45,131 bases of DNA, from positions 1 through 45,131 of the forward strand of contig JAGOHK010000029.1 in NCBI GenBank assembly GCA_017996175.1. The letters are read 5' to 3'. Below, one piece after another: positions 33,629 through 42,957 of the stretch; the stretch's first letter is position 1, and each line of letters opens with the position of its first letter. The stretch is from Leptospiraceae bacterium (GTDB taxonomy: Bacteria; Spirochaetota; Leptospiria; Leptospirales; Leptospiraceae). The notes below the pieces were generated by a model. It did not search any database. It was not told the DNA's origin and was given only the letters and a program-made list of their open reading frames with translations. A program made the position numbers and the translations under genes.

Positions 33629-35449
33629 TTAATTTACCTCTTTTTTGGCTAGACTGAGTGCTTTGTAAGATTCTTCAATTTTCTGTTTCTCTTTTTTCAG
33701 AACCATCAGCCTTTCTAAATCTATTTGTGAATTCTCTAAATAATTTTGACTTAAGGAAAGTTTATTAATCTCTGAATCAATTACAAATTTCCTTTGCTGT
33801 AAAAGTGCTTCTTGAAAAATAAGTTCCTTTTCTTCTTCGGGTGATTCTTTCGCATCCAATTCATCGAAAATAAAAGGATTGATAGCAACCATGGTAGAGT
33901 CATCAATTCCCGAATCACGGATTGACTCGTAATTTATCTCTTCATTATTCAAAAATTTATTATAAATCAAATCACGTAATATTGAACTTTCTGAATCGAA
34001 AAATTCCTGGTCTAAAACTTCGTGAATATGATGTAAAAGAGAATCGTTTAAAATTAACATGGAAATCAGTTTTCTTTCGTATTTTATCGCAGGCGATGTA
34101 GGGTTTGGTTTGGCTACAGGCTTAGTTTTATTATCGTCTTTCTTAGACTCAAAATTAGGTACGACTTCTTTTTTAAAATCATTTAATATTGCTGCAAAAC
34201 TTAAACCTAGGTGTTTTGCTCCCTCTGCCAAATAGGATTGTTTATCTGTTTCTTTTTCGAGAGTTTTAATAAACTGGAAAAGGTTTTCGATGGCTTTTTT
34301 CTTTTGCTCTGGCTTAGACGCTGGAGTCGTGTTCTGCATAGTTTCTTGGAGCACGAAGTCAGAAGAGGAAATCGGTTTACTAAATAAATCTAGGATTTCT
34401 ATCCGTGTCTTTTGATTTGATAAATCAAAAGGATCTATCCCATTTTCAAGAAGTATAACTTCCGAGGAAAGATTCTCTTTGATACAAATTTCAGTCGCAC
34501 GAAAGGCTGCCTTTTTCCCGGCAGTATCCCCGTCGAACAAAACGATTACTTTGTCCGCATAATTCTTTAGAGTTCGAACTTGCTTCTCAGTAAGGGAAGT
34601 CCCGAGGGGCGCAATTACATTATCAAACTCTTTAGAAAAAAGCCCTATTACATCTAAGTAACCTTCGACTAAAATCGCAGTCTTGGTTTTACGAATAGAA
34701 TTTTGCGCATTGTAGAGATTGTAGAACATCTTCCCCTTATCGTAAATTAGAGAAGCGGGACTATTTATATACTTTGCTTCATCGCTTGGATTAATTGTCC
34801 TACCGCCAAAGCCGGCAACTTTTCCACCCGGCTCGAAAATTGGAAACATGATTCGCTCTCGATAAAAATCATAATAGTGCGTATGGTTATTTGCACTTAC
34901 CTTCATTAAACCAAGCTTAACCGCTCCTTTGATTTCTTCGTCCGATAAAGACATTTTTTTCCAATTGTCAAAACCTGGGAGAGTATAGCCAATTTTGAAA
35001 TGTAAAATTTCTGGCTCAAGAATATTGCGAGATTTTAGATATTGTCTGGCAGCTTTGCCTTCATCCGAATTTAGATTTCGAATAAACTGCTCTAAGAACT
35101 TTTGATTGAGAGCATAGAGAAAATTTTTTTCCGCAAATTCGTTATTTGCCCCAGGACTTTCTTTGATTGGAATCCCAGAATACTCAGATAAAACTTCTTT
35201 TGCACGATTAAAATCAACTCGCTCAAAGTCCATGACAAATCGAAATAAGTCACCAGATTTGCCACAACCAAAACAGTGGTAAACACCTAATTCAGGAGAT
35301 ACAGTAAAGGACGGAGATTTTTCTGAGTGAAACGGGCAAAGACCGAGTAGCCTCTTACCGTTTTTTTTGAGTTTTACAAAACGAGAAATATATGCTTCGA
35401 GCCCGACTTCTCTTTTGACACGTGGTACGAAATCGGAACTGTTCTGCAC
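33629..35449 (-). CDS. dnaG: DNA primase DnaG
   Basis: The 606-residue protein has the N-terminal zinc ribbon (CPFHSEKSPSF, then YHCFGCGKSGD), the TOPRIM motifs LVEGYLDVIGLF and VIVLFDGDTAGKKAAFRA, and a helicase-binding C-terminus. It makes RNA primers at the replication fork. The start is taken as GTG 35447-35449, eight bases after the yqeY stop, with no clear Shine-Dalgarno sequence, so it probably relies on coupling. It is followed by rpoD with a 3-bp gap. Confidence 0.97.
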   Translation of the reverse strand: MQNSSDFVPRVKREVGLEAYISRFVKLKKNGKRLLGLCPFHSEKSPSFTVSPELGVYHCFGCGKSGDLFRFVMDFERVDFNRAKEVLSEYSGIPIKESPGANNEFAEKNFLYALNQKFLEQFIRNLNSDEGKAARQYLKSRNILEPEILHFKIGYTLPGFDNWKKMSLSDEEIKGAVKLGLMKVSANNHTHYYDFYRERIMFPIFEPGGKVAGFGGRTINPSDEAKYINSPASLIYDKGKMFYNLYNAQNSIRKTKTAILVEGYLDVIGLFSKEFDNVIAPLGTSLTEKQVRTLKNYADKVIVLFDGDTAGKKAAFRATEICIKENLSSEVILLENGIDPFDLSNQKTRIEILDLFSKPISSSDFVLQETMQNTTPASKPEQKKKAIENLFQFIKTLEKETDKQSYLAEGAKHLGLSFAAILNDFKKEVVPNFESKKDDNKTKPVAKPNPTSPAIKYERKLISMLILNDSLLHHIHEVLDQEFFDSESSILRDLIYNKFLNNEEINYESIRDSGIDDSTMVAINPFIFDELDAKESPEEEKELIFQEALLQQRKFVIDSEINKLSLSQNYLENSQIDLERLMVLKKEKQKIEESYKALSLAKKEVN

Positions 35450-35457
35450 AGAGAATT

Positions 35458-35916
35458 TTAAGATGCCTCAGACATCATAGATTTAACTAAGCTAGAAACG
35501 AGAGAACCATCAGCATTTTTGCCTTTGAGTTCTTGCATTACCTTCCCAATTACTTTCCCCGCCTCCGCTGCACTTTTAGGAGCTAATTCTTTAATCACCT
35601 TAGCTACAACCTCTCTAACTTCAGACTCAGGCATACTTGCAGGTAGATAAGAAGTCAAAACAGTGTCTTCAGATTCTTCTTTTTGAGCCAAGTCTTCTCT
35701 GTTTGCCTTTCTATATTCGATTGCAGTCTCACGACGCTTTTTTGAATTTGCCTTGATTAAATTGATGACTTGATCATCGTTTAAAGTAGACGCACCTGTC
35801 TTGGTTAGTTCATACTGAATATCTGACTTTAAAAGCCTTAAGGTAGAAAGTTTAGGTTCTTCCTTGGACTTTAACGCAGACTTCAAATCTTCATTAATTT
35901 TTTCTTGTAAAGACAT
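35458..35916 (-). CDS. yqeY: YqeY/GatB-type tRNA amidotransferase-like protein
   Basis: The 152-residue protein matches YqeY: LQEKINEDLKSALKSKEEPK, STLRLLKSDIQYELTK, then VLTSYLPASMPESEVREVV and EAGKVIGKVMQELKGKNADG. The fold resembles the C-terminal domain of GatB; function is not established. It sits between rpsU and dnaG, an arrangement common in several phyla. A partial hairpin (CTACTTTCC/GGGAAGTAG) lies in the 79-bp gap to rpsU and may modulate read-through. Confidence 0.9.
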   Translation of the reverse strand: MSLQEKINEDLKSALKSKEEPKLSTLRLLKSDIQYELTKTGASTLNDDQVINLIKANSKKRRETAIEYRKANREDLAQKEESEDTVLTSYLPASMPESEVREVVAKVIKELAPKSAAEAGKVIGKVMQELKGKNADGSLVSSLVKSMMSEAS

Positions 35917-35995
35917 AGTTATAACGATGGATGCTTATTTAAAAAAGGATATCAATCTACTTCCCATTAGGAAAGTAGAGGAGTAGTAAAATAGA

Positions 35996-36205
35996 TTAAA
36001 TCTTTTCTTTTTTAGCGAAGATACGTTTCTTTTTGTCGCGCTTTCTTCTGGCTGTATCTATGGCTTTTTTCTTGATAATGCTAGGTTTTTCGAAGTGTTC
36101 TCTTTTTTTGATTTCGCTTAAAATGCCAGCATTTGCACAATCTCTTTTGAATCTTCTGAGTGCTCCCTCTATAGATTCTCCCTCTTTAATAATGATTCCT
36201 ACCAT
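35996..36205 (-). CDS. rpsU: Ribosomal protein bS21
   Basis: The 69-residue basic protein has the S21 pattern: GIIIKEGESIEGALRRFKRD, REHFEKPSIIKKKAIDTARR and a basic tail KKKRIFAKKEKI. It belongs to the 30S subunit near the anti-Shine-Dalgarno region. The ATG has AAGGAG seven bases upstream. It heads the rpsU-yqeY-dnaG-rpoD macromolecular-synthesis operon; a possible small conserved gene lies 125 bp upstream. Confidence 0.97.
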   Translation of the reverse strand: MVGIIIKEGESIEGALRRFKRDCANAGILSEIKKREHFEKPSIIKKKAIDTARRKRDKKKRIFAKKEKI

Positions 36206-36330
36206 CTAATCTCCTTATAAACGTTTATTTCCCTAGCCCAAAAAGGCAGGGAAATACTAATATAGCAACGATTTTATAATTTCCTAAGACGGCAAGAAAT
36301 ATTTTAAGATTCTAAGAATTGGTTTAAATT

Positions 36331-36615
36331 TTAGGCAGCAAAAAAGTCTGCTTTTCGGATATCAGAAAGTTCGATCCGTGCAACAATCCCTTCCTTTCCG
36401 TTTTTGATTACTACATCCCCGTCTAGTTTTCTATTTTTATCAAGTTCAATGACTGTTCCATCTTTCAAATAAAGAACAATGTCAATTCCACGATAGTTTA
36501 CATAACGGGAGAGAATTTTTTTAAAGTTAGGAGAAGGATTTGCGATTTGCGGATCATTAGCATTTTGCGAAGGAACTACGCTGAGTGGTTGTATATTAGT
36601 TTGTTTTTTTTCCAA
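36331..36615 (-). CDS. Small conserved hypothetical protein, SH3/Sm-like
   Basis: The 94-residue protein has a disordered polar N-terminus and a C-terminal beta-rich domain (about residues 30-94): FKKILSRYVNYRGIDIVLYL, KDGTVIELDKNRKLDGDVVI, ARIELSDIRKADFF. The short strands and glycine turns are like small beta-barrels (Sm/Hfq or SH3-like), but no diagnostic motif is present. Start TTG 36613-36615 with a poor AGG upstream. Same strand as, and upstream of, rpsU. Confidence 0.6.
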   Translation of the reverse strand: MEKKQTNIQPLSVVPSQNANDPQIANPSPNFKKILSRYVNYRGIDIVLYLKDGTVIELDKNRKLDGDVVIKNGKEGIVARIELSDIRKADFFAA

Positions 36616-36954
36616 GTTTGTGCCTGCTTTCTATTTATTTATGTCGGATTGAGTTCCTTAAAATAAACGGTACGTTTGGCAAAATCCTAAAGGACTTTTT
36701 TCGTTTTTTAAAATAAAAAAATCATTTTAACCATATTTTAACTGCTTGTACTAAATCAGAATTACGCATAACGCTTGTTTAGTACAAGCAATATATTTCA
36801 GTTATCCGCCATTTCTTAGAGGTTTACAAGCATTAGGCTAAACATTTTTTAAGTACATTTCCATTTTTCTCAATTCAAAAATTTTCTTGTAGGGTAAGAT
36901 TATGATGTTACATGTATATGTATCAAAATTTTAGTTTTTACCTAGTTTCGTAGT
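36616..36954. other. Intergenic region with a perfect 13-bp inverted repeat
   Basis: TGCTTGTACTAAA (36743-36755) and TTTAGTACAAGCA (36778-36790) are perfect inverse complements around a 22-base spacer, with no T-run after them. The remainder is AT-rich with no open frame. The palindrome lies ~165 bp before the MORN lipoprotein's end and ~130 bp before the start of the gene at 36615, so it does not sit at a normal promoter distance of either. Confidence 0.55.
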
Positions 36955-37353
36955 TTATTGCGAAACCTCTGGCTTCACAATTTCTCTCTTTATAAATTTA
37001 CCATTCTGAAACTCACCCTCAAACACCTCTCCTTCTGAACTGGTAAATTTTCCTTTCCCATGAAATTCACCGTTTTTAAAATCCCCTATATAATTTCCTC
37101 CGTCTGCTTTTGTAAGTTCCCCCTTACCATCAAATAAACCATTTTTAAATTCGCCGACATACCTTCCGCCATCACCTTTGATAAGAGTTCCTTTTCCATG
37201 TCTTTTACCTGCCTTCGTTGCTCCTGTATAAATATCTTCCATCGGGGGCGATACTATTTTCGCTGGTGCGGGCTCTTTTGTAGGCTCGCTACTACAGTTA
37301 CTCAAAAAAAGAAAAATTGTGAAAATACCTAAAACTGCTTTGATTTGTTTCAT
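36955..37353 (-). CDS. MORN-repeat lipoprotein
   Basis: From ATG 37351-37353, nine bases after AAGG, the protein is 132 residues. It has a lipoprotein signal (VLGIFTIFLFLSNC, Cys at about residue 20), a Pro/Ala-rich linker and four or five MORN units of G-G-R/N-Y-x-G-(E/D)-F-K-N-G-x-(F/H)-x-G-K-G. The upstream ATG at 37362 touches the ribosome site and is unlikely. It is a shorter relative of the protein at 24848-25714, both likely envelope scaffolds. Confidence 0.85.
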   Translation of the reverse strand: MKQIKAVLGIFTIFLFLSNCSSEPTKEPAPAKIVSPPMEDIYTGATKAGKRHGKGTLIKGDGGRYVGEFKNGLFDGKGELTKADGGNYIGDFKNGEFHGKGKFTSSEGEVFEGEFQNGKFIKREIVKPEVSQ

Positions 37354-37550
37354 ATTAACCATCCTTGCAGCTAAATTTGAGACATTTTACGGAAAGTCAA
37401 TAAAAAGTTTTAGGTTAGTGCCTTAACAAGAAGTAGTTGGAAACTTTTTATATACCTTACACCATCTGATATATAATTTAACTTCCAAGTGTTATTTTAT
37501 AGAAATTTAGTTTTGACGTAAAACCGAATGACTCTCTTACTATAAAAACA

Positions 37551-38963
37551 GTGGAAAAATTGAGATACGAAGTCATTATATCTGGCGTAGATTATGGTAA
37601 AAGAAAAACGGATGTGATTCCAGGACTTTACCAAGCCGACGATGGAAAATTATACCTAGATGCGCTTGAGTTAGAAAATCTAAGCCAACAAGCTAGAAAT
37701 TTAAATATTCTAATAGATTCAGCTAGATCCATCATGGCAGAAATAAGCCTTGATTCCCTGCTGGATTTAATTATTCAAAACGTAAAAAGTGTCATGAATG
37801 CCGATCGGGCAACTCTTTTCTTGGTAGATAAAGAAAAAAATGCATTGCGCTCTCGAATTGCGCTCGGCAGTAAAGAAGAAATTACTATTCCCTTCGGAAC
37901 TGGAATAGCCGGTTTTGTTGCCCAATCGAGGGAAACAGTCAATATCCGCGATGCGTATTCAGATCCCAGATTTAACTCGGACAATGATCAGAAAAGTGGA
38001 TACCGAACTAAATCAATTCTATGTATGCCGGTTTACAACTCTCAGAAGGAGATAATCGGTGTTATCCAAGTATTAAATAAAATCTATACGGATCATTTTA
38101 CAGAGAAAGACGAGGCACTCCTAGGCGCATACGCATCATTAGCCGGAATATCCCTAGCCAATGCACAAGCCTATGATGAATTGCAAAGAGAAAGAGATTT
38201 ATTAGAAGAGAGAGTAAAGGAAAGAACTAAAGATTTGGCAAAAGCTCTAGATAAATCAGATAAACTTCTACTCAATATACTTCCAGCTGAAGTGGCAGAA
38301 GAATTAAAAGAAAAAGGAGAAGTTACTCCTATTCATTTTGAAAATGTGACCATTATGTTTACAGACTTTAAGGATTTCACTCATATTGCGGAAGGACTAT
38401 CTCCACAACAACTAATTCGAGAATTAGACGGATACTTTACCCAGTTCGATAAAACTATAGAACGGTATCATTTGGAAAAATTAAAGACCATAGGGGACAG
38501 TTATATGTGTGCTGGCGGCATACCACGAATAGGCGCGACTCATCCAATAGAAACTTGTTTAGCTGCTTTAGAAATCCAATCCTTTATGAATCAAATGAAA
38601 GATATCAAAGAAAAAATGAAAGAACCCATCTGGGAGTTACGCCTTGGTATCCACACTGGATCTGTAATGGCAGGTGTTGTAGGAGAAAAGAAATTTGCCT
38701 ACGATGTCTGGGGTGATACTGTAAACACTGCAAGCAGAATGGAAGTAAGCGGAACTCCGGGTAAGATCAATATTTCACACGTCACATTCGAACTAGTAAA
38801 AGATTTTTTCGAATGTGAATACAGAGGCGAAGTCGATGCCAAGAATAAAGGCAAAATCAAAATGTACTTTGTAAATAGAATCAAGCCAGAATATTCTCTG
38901 GATAAAGATGGATTTGTTCCAAATGAAAAATTTATTTCCCATATCGCAAACCTCAAAAATTAA
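37551..38963 (+). CDS. GAF-domain class III adenylate cyclase
   Basis: The 470-residue protein has a GAF domain (about residues 55-205), a coiled-coil signalling linker (QRERDLLEERVKERTKDLAK) and a class III cyclase domain (about residues 260-450). The metal-binding Asp272 (FTDFKDFT) and Asp316 (TIGD) are present. Lys312 (LKTIGD) and Asp385 (YDVWGDTVN) are the residues that select adenine, so ATP is the expected substrate. Asn392 and Arg396 stabilise the transition state. It makes cAMP in response to a ligand of the GAF domain. The start is GTG 37551, lacking a clear ribosome site. Its last bases overlap the start of the NHL lipoprotein. Confidence 0.9.
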   Translation: MEKLRYEVIISGVDYGKRKTDVIPGLYQADDGKLYLDALELENLSQQARNLNILIDSARSIMAEISLDSLLDLIIQNVKSVMNADRATLFLVDKEKNALRSRIALGSKEEITIPFGTGIAGFVAQSRETVNIRDAYSDPRFNSDNDQKSGYRTKSILCMPVYNSQKEIIGVIQVLNKIYTDHFTEKDEALLGAYASLAGISLANAQAYDELQRERDLLEERVKERTKDLAKALDKSDKLLLNILPAEVAEELKEKGEVTPIHFENVTIMFTDFKDFTHIAEGLSPQQLIRELDGYFTQFDKTIERYHLEKLKTIGDSYMCAGGIPRIGATHPIETCLAALEIQSFMNQMKDIKEKMKEPIWELRLGIHTGSVMAGVVGEKKFAYDVWGDTVNTASRMEVSGTPGKINISHVTFELVKDFFECEYRGEVDAKNKGKIKMYFVNRIKPEYSLDKDGFVPNEKFISHIANLKN

Positions 38964-40275
38964 ATCTCTTTTCTTCGTTTTATTACTTTGTTCTTGTTTG
39001 CAAACTCGAAAATCCCCTTTAGACCTATCGAGTCCCTCAGGGATGTTTGGGATTGGCGGAGGTCTTGCATTATTAGCAAGCGCACAAAATGGACCACCGA
39101 CTGTAACCTCAGTCGCAACGGCAGGCGGAGGTATTGGAATACAGTTTACATTTTCCAAAACAATGGATCCTACTTCTATCACAGTTTCCTCAAACACGGG
39201 AACTTTCCAGATGGTAGGAAGTGACGGTGTTTATTTGGATGGAACAATTTCAACTGCGGATAATACTACTTTTGTGTTCCGGTCGATTACTCCTCTAACG
39301 GTTAATCTAGATTATTCGATTAAAATTTTGAAATCTGTTACGGATACCAATGGAATTACTATGAATGAGGATTATATTCATGCAAGTAGTCATGTTGTGC
39401 ATAAATATATGGGTTCTTTCGGGAGTTATGGGGTTGATACTGGCACAACAAATCCGGATAAATTTGACTACATCCCCGGACTGGGAATTGATAATACGAG
39501 GAATAGAATAATCCTAGCGGATAATGGCAACAAACGAGTACATTTTTATGACCAAAACACAGGAACGCATAGCATAGTGTTAAGCGGTGGTGGCGGAAAT
39601 CCTCATTTCGATACATACAATAATATTTTTGGAGTTTGCGTTGACAATGTTGGGAATTTTTATATTTCACTGGCTAATGGTACCACCGACATTGCACCTG
39701 CCCCTTATGGTAGAGTTTATAAAGTATCACCTAGTACCGCTGGTCTTTCTAATACTGTTCTAACTCCTTTAAATGTACCTCGCGGAATTGCACTTAATTC
39801 TAACAACATTACTTTCATTGCCGAAAAAAGTGCCGGAAGAATCCTAAGATACAATTTTTCAACAGGTTCAAATGCAACGGATGTTGGAGCATTTGCTTCC
39901 GGGCTAAATGGTCCGTCTGGAGTGGCAATAGATGGTGCGGATAATGTATATGTTGCGGAAGAAGGAGCGAATCAAATACGAAAATATAACTCTGCTGGAA
40001 CATTTATAACCTCTTGGGGCACAACAGGAACTGGCAATGGACAATTTCAGTCTCCTGTCGGTATTGCAGTAGATTCTAGCGGATACATTTACGTAGCCGA
40101 CTATAGCAACAATAGAATTCAAAAATTCGACTCTAACGGTAATTACATATTATCCTTCAATTCTGGAAGTATAATAACTATATCTGGTCCTGCTGGAGTA
40201 GCCATCGATTCATCAGGAAATGTCTACATAGGAGACCAGAACAACCACCGAGTCCAAAAGTTTGGACCACCTTGA
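38923..40275 (+). CDS. NHL-propeller lipoprotein with Ig-like domain
   Basis: The protein of ~450 residues has a lipoprotein signal (FFVLLLCSC), a bacterial Ig-like domain near residues 60-150 (PPTVTSVATAGGGIGIQFTF, then SKTMDPTS and DYSIKILKSV), and about five NHL-type blades (GIAVDSSGYIYVADYSNNRI, VAIDSSGNVYIGDQNNHRVQ). It probably faces the periplasm or the cell surface, and its ligand is unknown. Both possible starts (ATG 38908, ATG 38923) lie inside the cyclase gene, so it is translationally coupled to it. It ends 2 bp from the convergent rhlE. It is related to the beta-propeller half of the protein at 17298-19148. Confidence 0.8.
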   Translation: MKNLFPISQTSKIKSLFFVLLLCSCLQTRKSPLDLSSPSGMFGIGGGLALLASAQNGPPTVTSVATAGGGIGIQFTFSKTMDPTSITVSSNTGTFQMVGSDGVYLDGTISTADNTTFVFRSITPLTVNLDYSIKILKSVTDTNGITMNEDYIHASSHVVHKYMGSFGSYGVDTGTTNPDKFDYIPGLGIDNTRNRIILADNGNKRVHFYDQNTGTHSIVLSGGGGNPHFDTYNNIFGVCVDNVGNFYISLANGTTDIAPAPYGRVYKVSPSTAGLSNTVLTPLNVPRGIALNSNNITFIAEKSAGRILRYNFSTGSNATDVGAFASGLNGPSGVAIDGADNVYVAEEGANQIRKYNSAGTFITSWGTTGTGNGQFQSPVGIAVDSSGYIYVADYSNNRIQKFDSNGNYILSFNSGSIITISGPAGVAIDSSGNVYIGDQNNHRVQKFGPP

Positions 40276-40277
40276 GT

Positions 40278-41675
40278 CTACTTACTTCTATTTCCCTTCT
40301 TCTTAAAAGAAAATGCTAAGTCTTTTTGTTTTCCTTTTGGTTTGTTTGAGGGACGAGATTTATTTCTATCTCCACCGTTTCTATTTCCACCTTCATTACT
40401 ACCTGAAGAAGAACCACCGTTGGAAGTGCTGGCGTTTGATTTTCTTGGTCTTCTATCTCCGCCTCCGTTTCCGCCGCGTTTGTCTCTAGGATCTCGTGGA
40501 GGACGATCATTAGCCCCTGGTTCTGCTTTAGGAACAGGACTCCCAAATGGGAACGGATGATCTGCATTAACCTGAATTGTTCTTTTTGCAAGTCTCTCAA
40601 TAGACTTTAAATAATGTTTTTCATCTCTATCGCAAAAGGAAATTGCTTTTCCAAGTGCCCCTGCTCTACCTGTTCGTCCAATTCTATGAACATAAGCTTC
40701 TGGTTCGTTCGGCAATTCGTAGTTAATCACATGAGTAATTTCATCCACATCAATTCCACGCGAAGCAATATCAGTTGCGACTAATACGCGTAATTTCCCG
40801 GCTTTAAAACTATCGAGAGCTTTTTGTCTGGCACTTTGGGTTTTATTTCCATGGATTGCATCGGATTGAATTGAATTTCTATTGAGTTCTTTGACAACTT
40901 TGTTTGCAGTATGTTTGGTTCTGGAAAAAACTAACACTCGCGAAAAAGATTCATCTTTTAGTAAATGTATGAGAAGCTGGTTTTTATTTCCTCTATCTAC
41001 TTGGTACAGTTCTTGTGCAATGTTTTCGTTGGTCGAAGAAACTCTTGCCACTTCGATTCGAATTGGGTCTTTTAAAATTTCATCTGCGAGTTTTTGAATT
41101 TCTTTTGGCATAGTTGCGGAAAAGAATAATGTCTGACGTTTCGGTGGAAGTTTACCAATGATTTTGCGCACATCATCAATAAAACCCATACTGAGCATTT
41201 TATCAGCCTCATCTAACACAAGCATATGCACTGCGTGAAGCTTGACAATTTTTTGATTCACTAAATCTAATAGTCTTCCCGGAGTTGCTATGATAATATC
41301 AATCTTTCCACGTAGAACTGCTTCCTGATTTCTCTGGGAAACTCCCCCGTAAATCACTGCGTATTTTTGAGAGGCAAACTTACCGTAAACTTTGAAACTT
41401 TCTCCGATTTGAACGGCTAATTCGCGAGTAGGTGCTAAAATAAGTGCTTGTACTCCGCCATAAATATTGGTCTTAGGGCGGGCTTGTAATTTTTGTAAAA
41501 CTGGGATTGCGAAAGCGGCAGTCTTGCCTGTTCCTGTCTGTGCAGCACCCAATATATCTTTTCCATCTAATGCGGCTGGAATGGACTGGATTTGGATTGG
41601 AGTTGGTGTAGTATAACCTTCTTGTTCTAAGGCTCTGCAGATAGGATCGATAATATTTAAGCTTTTAAATGTCAT
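40278..41675 (-). CDS. rhlE: RhlE-type DEAD-box RNA helicase
   Basis: The 465-residue protein shows the helicase motifs in order: TPTPIQIQSIP (Q motif), AAQTGTGKTAAF (I), PTRELAVQ (Ia), TPGRLLDL, VLDEADKML (II), FFSATMP (III), VLVFSRTKHTANK, ATDIASRGIDVDEITHVINY and HRIGRTGRAG (VI). The C-terminal ~80 residues are Gly/Asn/Arg-rich (GGNGGGDRRPRKSN), an RNA-binding tail. It remodels RNA and ribosome precursors. The ATG has no clear ribosome site. It runs convergent with the NHL lipoprotein gene, 2 bp apart with no terminator between. Confidence 0.93.
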   Translation of the reverse strand: MTFKSLNIIDPICRALEQEGYTTPTPIQIQSIPAALDGKDILGAAQTGTGKTAAFAIPVLQKLQARPKTNIYGGVQALILAPTRELAVQIGESFKVYGKFASQKYAVIYGGVSQRNQEAVLRGKIDIIIATPGRLLDLVNQKIVKLHAVHMLVLDEADKMLSMGFIDDVRKIIGKLPPKRQTLFFSATMPKEIQKLADEILKDPIRIEVARVSSTNENIAQELYQVDRGNKNQLLIHLLKDESFSRVLVFSRTKHTANKVVKELNRNSIQSDAIHGNKTQSARQKALDSFKAGKLRVLVATDIASRGIDVDEITHVINYELPNEPEAYVHRIGRTGRAGALGKAISFCDRDEKHYLKSIERLAKRTIQVNADHPFPFGSPVPKAEPGANDRPPRDPRDKRGGNGGGDRRPRKSNASTSNGGSSSGSNEGGNRNGGDRNKSRPSNKPKGKQKDLAFSFKKKGNRSK

Positions 41676-41740
41676 AAGTCATGTTTTCATTCGACCTCGA
41701 CAGGGATAGCTCTATTTAAAGGCAATTTCTGGACTTTTAA

Positions 41741-41766
41741 GATTACCACTGATGAACAAAGATAAG
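41741..41766. repeat. Degenerate single arm of the GATTACCACCGATGAACACCG repeat
   Basis: GATTACCACTGATGAACA, then AAGATAAG differs from the arm at 31559 at only a few positions and has no second arm nearby. It lies in the 138-bp gap between the rhlE start and the end of the nucleotidyltransferase gene. Confidence 0.55.
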
Positions 41767-41813
41767 ATTTTATGTCACTATTCTGTCTTCGTTTATTTTT
41801 ATTCGAAAAAATT

Positions 41814-42590
41814 CTAAAGCTTTAAAATTTCCAAAAACGCTAAATCCATGTTTTCCGCTCTTGGTTTCTCGGCTGGGTTAAATAGGGAAACAGCAGCTTC
41901 AAAATGTTCGATAGATGACTCAATGTATTCATTGATACATTCTATCTTTTTTTCCTCTGCAAATTCATAACCATTTCGTTTTCTTTCTAAAAGAATTTGT
42001 ACTTCTGATTTTACTTTTTCGTCTGATACAAGTTCGTTAAGTAAAATTTCAAACTCCATAGGCGGTGCGATATTTTTTAACTCGACCCATTTACAAGCAA
42101 GCAGTGGTCTTAGGACATAAAAATACTTTTTTGTTTTCACAAGGTCTCGCTTCAAATACTCTTTGTAATTTCTAGATGCCATGTGCAGATAATGATAAAT
42201 AGTCGCAATGGGAGAGAAATACTCTTTGGAAATTTCGGTAAATATTTCGTAGAACTTTTCATTCTTCTTGTATACAATGGGAGATTTTAACCACTCAAAC
42301 AAAACTGGATTCGATTTGTTCATTAGAAAAAAGGACTTTCGTAAATCCCATCCGCTATAGTCCATCAAGTCCTCAACTGGAATTTCGATTACGTCTCTTC
42401 GAGGGAGAACCGTCAAATACCAATTAACCTCATTTTTGTAAATAAACCTCACATCGTAATCACTGTCTAATGACTCGAAACCCCATGCACGCGAGCCTGA
42501 CTCTACTGCATAAAGGATTTCTACATTATATTCTTTTTCGATTTCAGTAAGTTTTGTTTGAATTTTTTGTTGGATTTTTGAGTTTATCAT
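41814..42590 (-). CDS. Predicted nucleotidyltransferase (PF10127/RlaP-type)
   Basis: The 258-residue protein has a pol-beta-type nucleotidyltransferase core: SGSRAWGFESLDSDYDVRFI with the GS pair at residues 32-33 and Asp44/Asp46 as metal ligands. The rest (IEIPVEDLMDYSGWDLRKSF, NPVLFEWLKSPIVY, YLHMASRNYKEYL) fits PF10127. That family includes proteins proposed to modify RNA ends, related to the T4-like RlaP; activity here is inferred. ATG 42588-42590 lacks a strong ribosome site. It is separated from rhlE by 138 bp and may be a single-gene unit. Confidence 0.85.
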   Translation of the reverse strand: MINSKIQQKIQTKLTEIEKEYNVEILYAVESGSRAWGFESLDSDYDVRFIYKNEVNWYLTVLPRRDVIEIPVEDLMDYSGWDLRKSFFLMNKSNPVLFEWLKSPIVYKKNEKFYEIFTEISKEYFSPIATIYHYLHMASRNYKEYLKRDLVKTKKYFYVLRPLLACKWVELKNIAPPMEFEILLNELVSDEKVKSEVQILLERKRNGYEFAEEKKIECINEYIESSIEHFEAAVSLFNPAEKPRAENMDLAFLEILKL

Positions 42591-42957
42591 GGTGTTTTTT
42601 GTAATTCATACTTTCTTTTCAAAGTATTCTCTTATTTCTGCTTACTTCGAAATAGATCCAGCTGCTTCTCCAATGATTTCAAATTATCTGACAAATGCAT
42701 TCAGCACAAGTCTATTTCGTATAAATTCCTAACTATTCAAAGTTGCAACAAAAGATTCTATGTCCAGCATTACTTCTAGGCTACGTTGTAATCTTATTTT
42801 ATCATTTCCATTCAATAAAAAAACACAATTCCTTTTTTGTAGAATGAAAAGGATTACCAAAGATTGGAAATTTCATCATTCCAAATATAACTGGCAAGTT
42901 ATAAATTTTCGCTTTAAAAAACTCTAAACCATTATAGTCTAACTAACGGAGACTAAT
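42591..42957. other. Intergenic, divergent promoter region, nothing recognised
   Basis: These 367 AT-rich bases separate two divergent genes, the nucleotidyltransferase and the metallophosphoesterase. I see no open frame with a ribosome site, no palindrome of note and no RNA signature. Confidence 0.45.

Noticed and set aside
40316-40600. Frames overlapping the RGG tail of the DEAD-box helicase
   Set aside because: Both strands are open because of the biased Gly/Arg/Asn codons; the helicase frame explains them.
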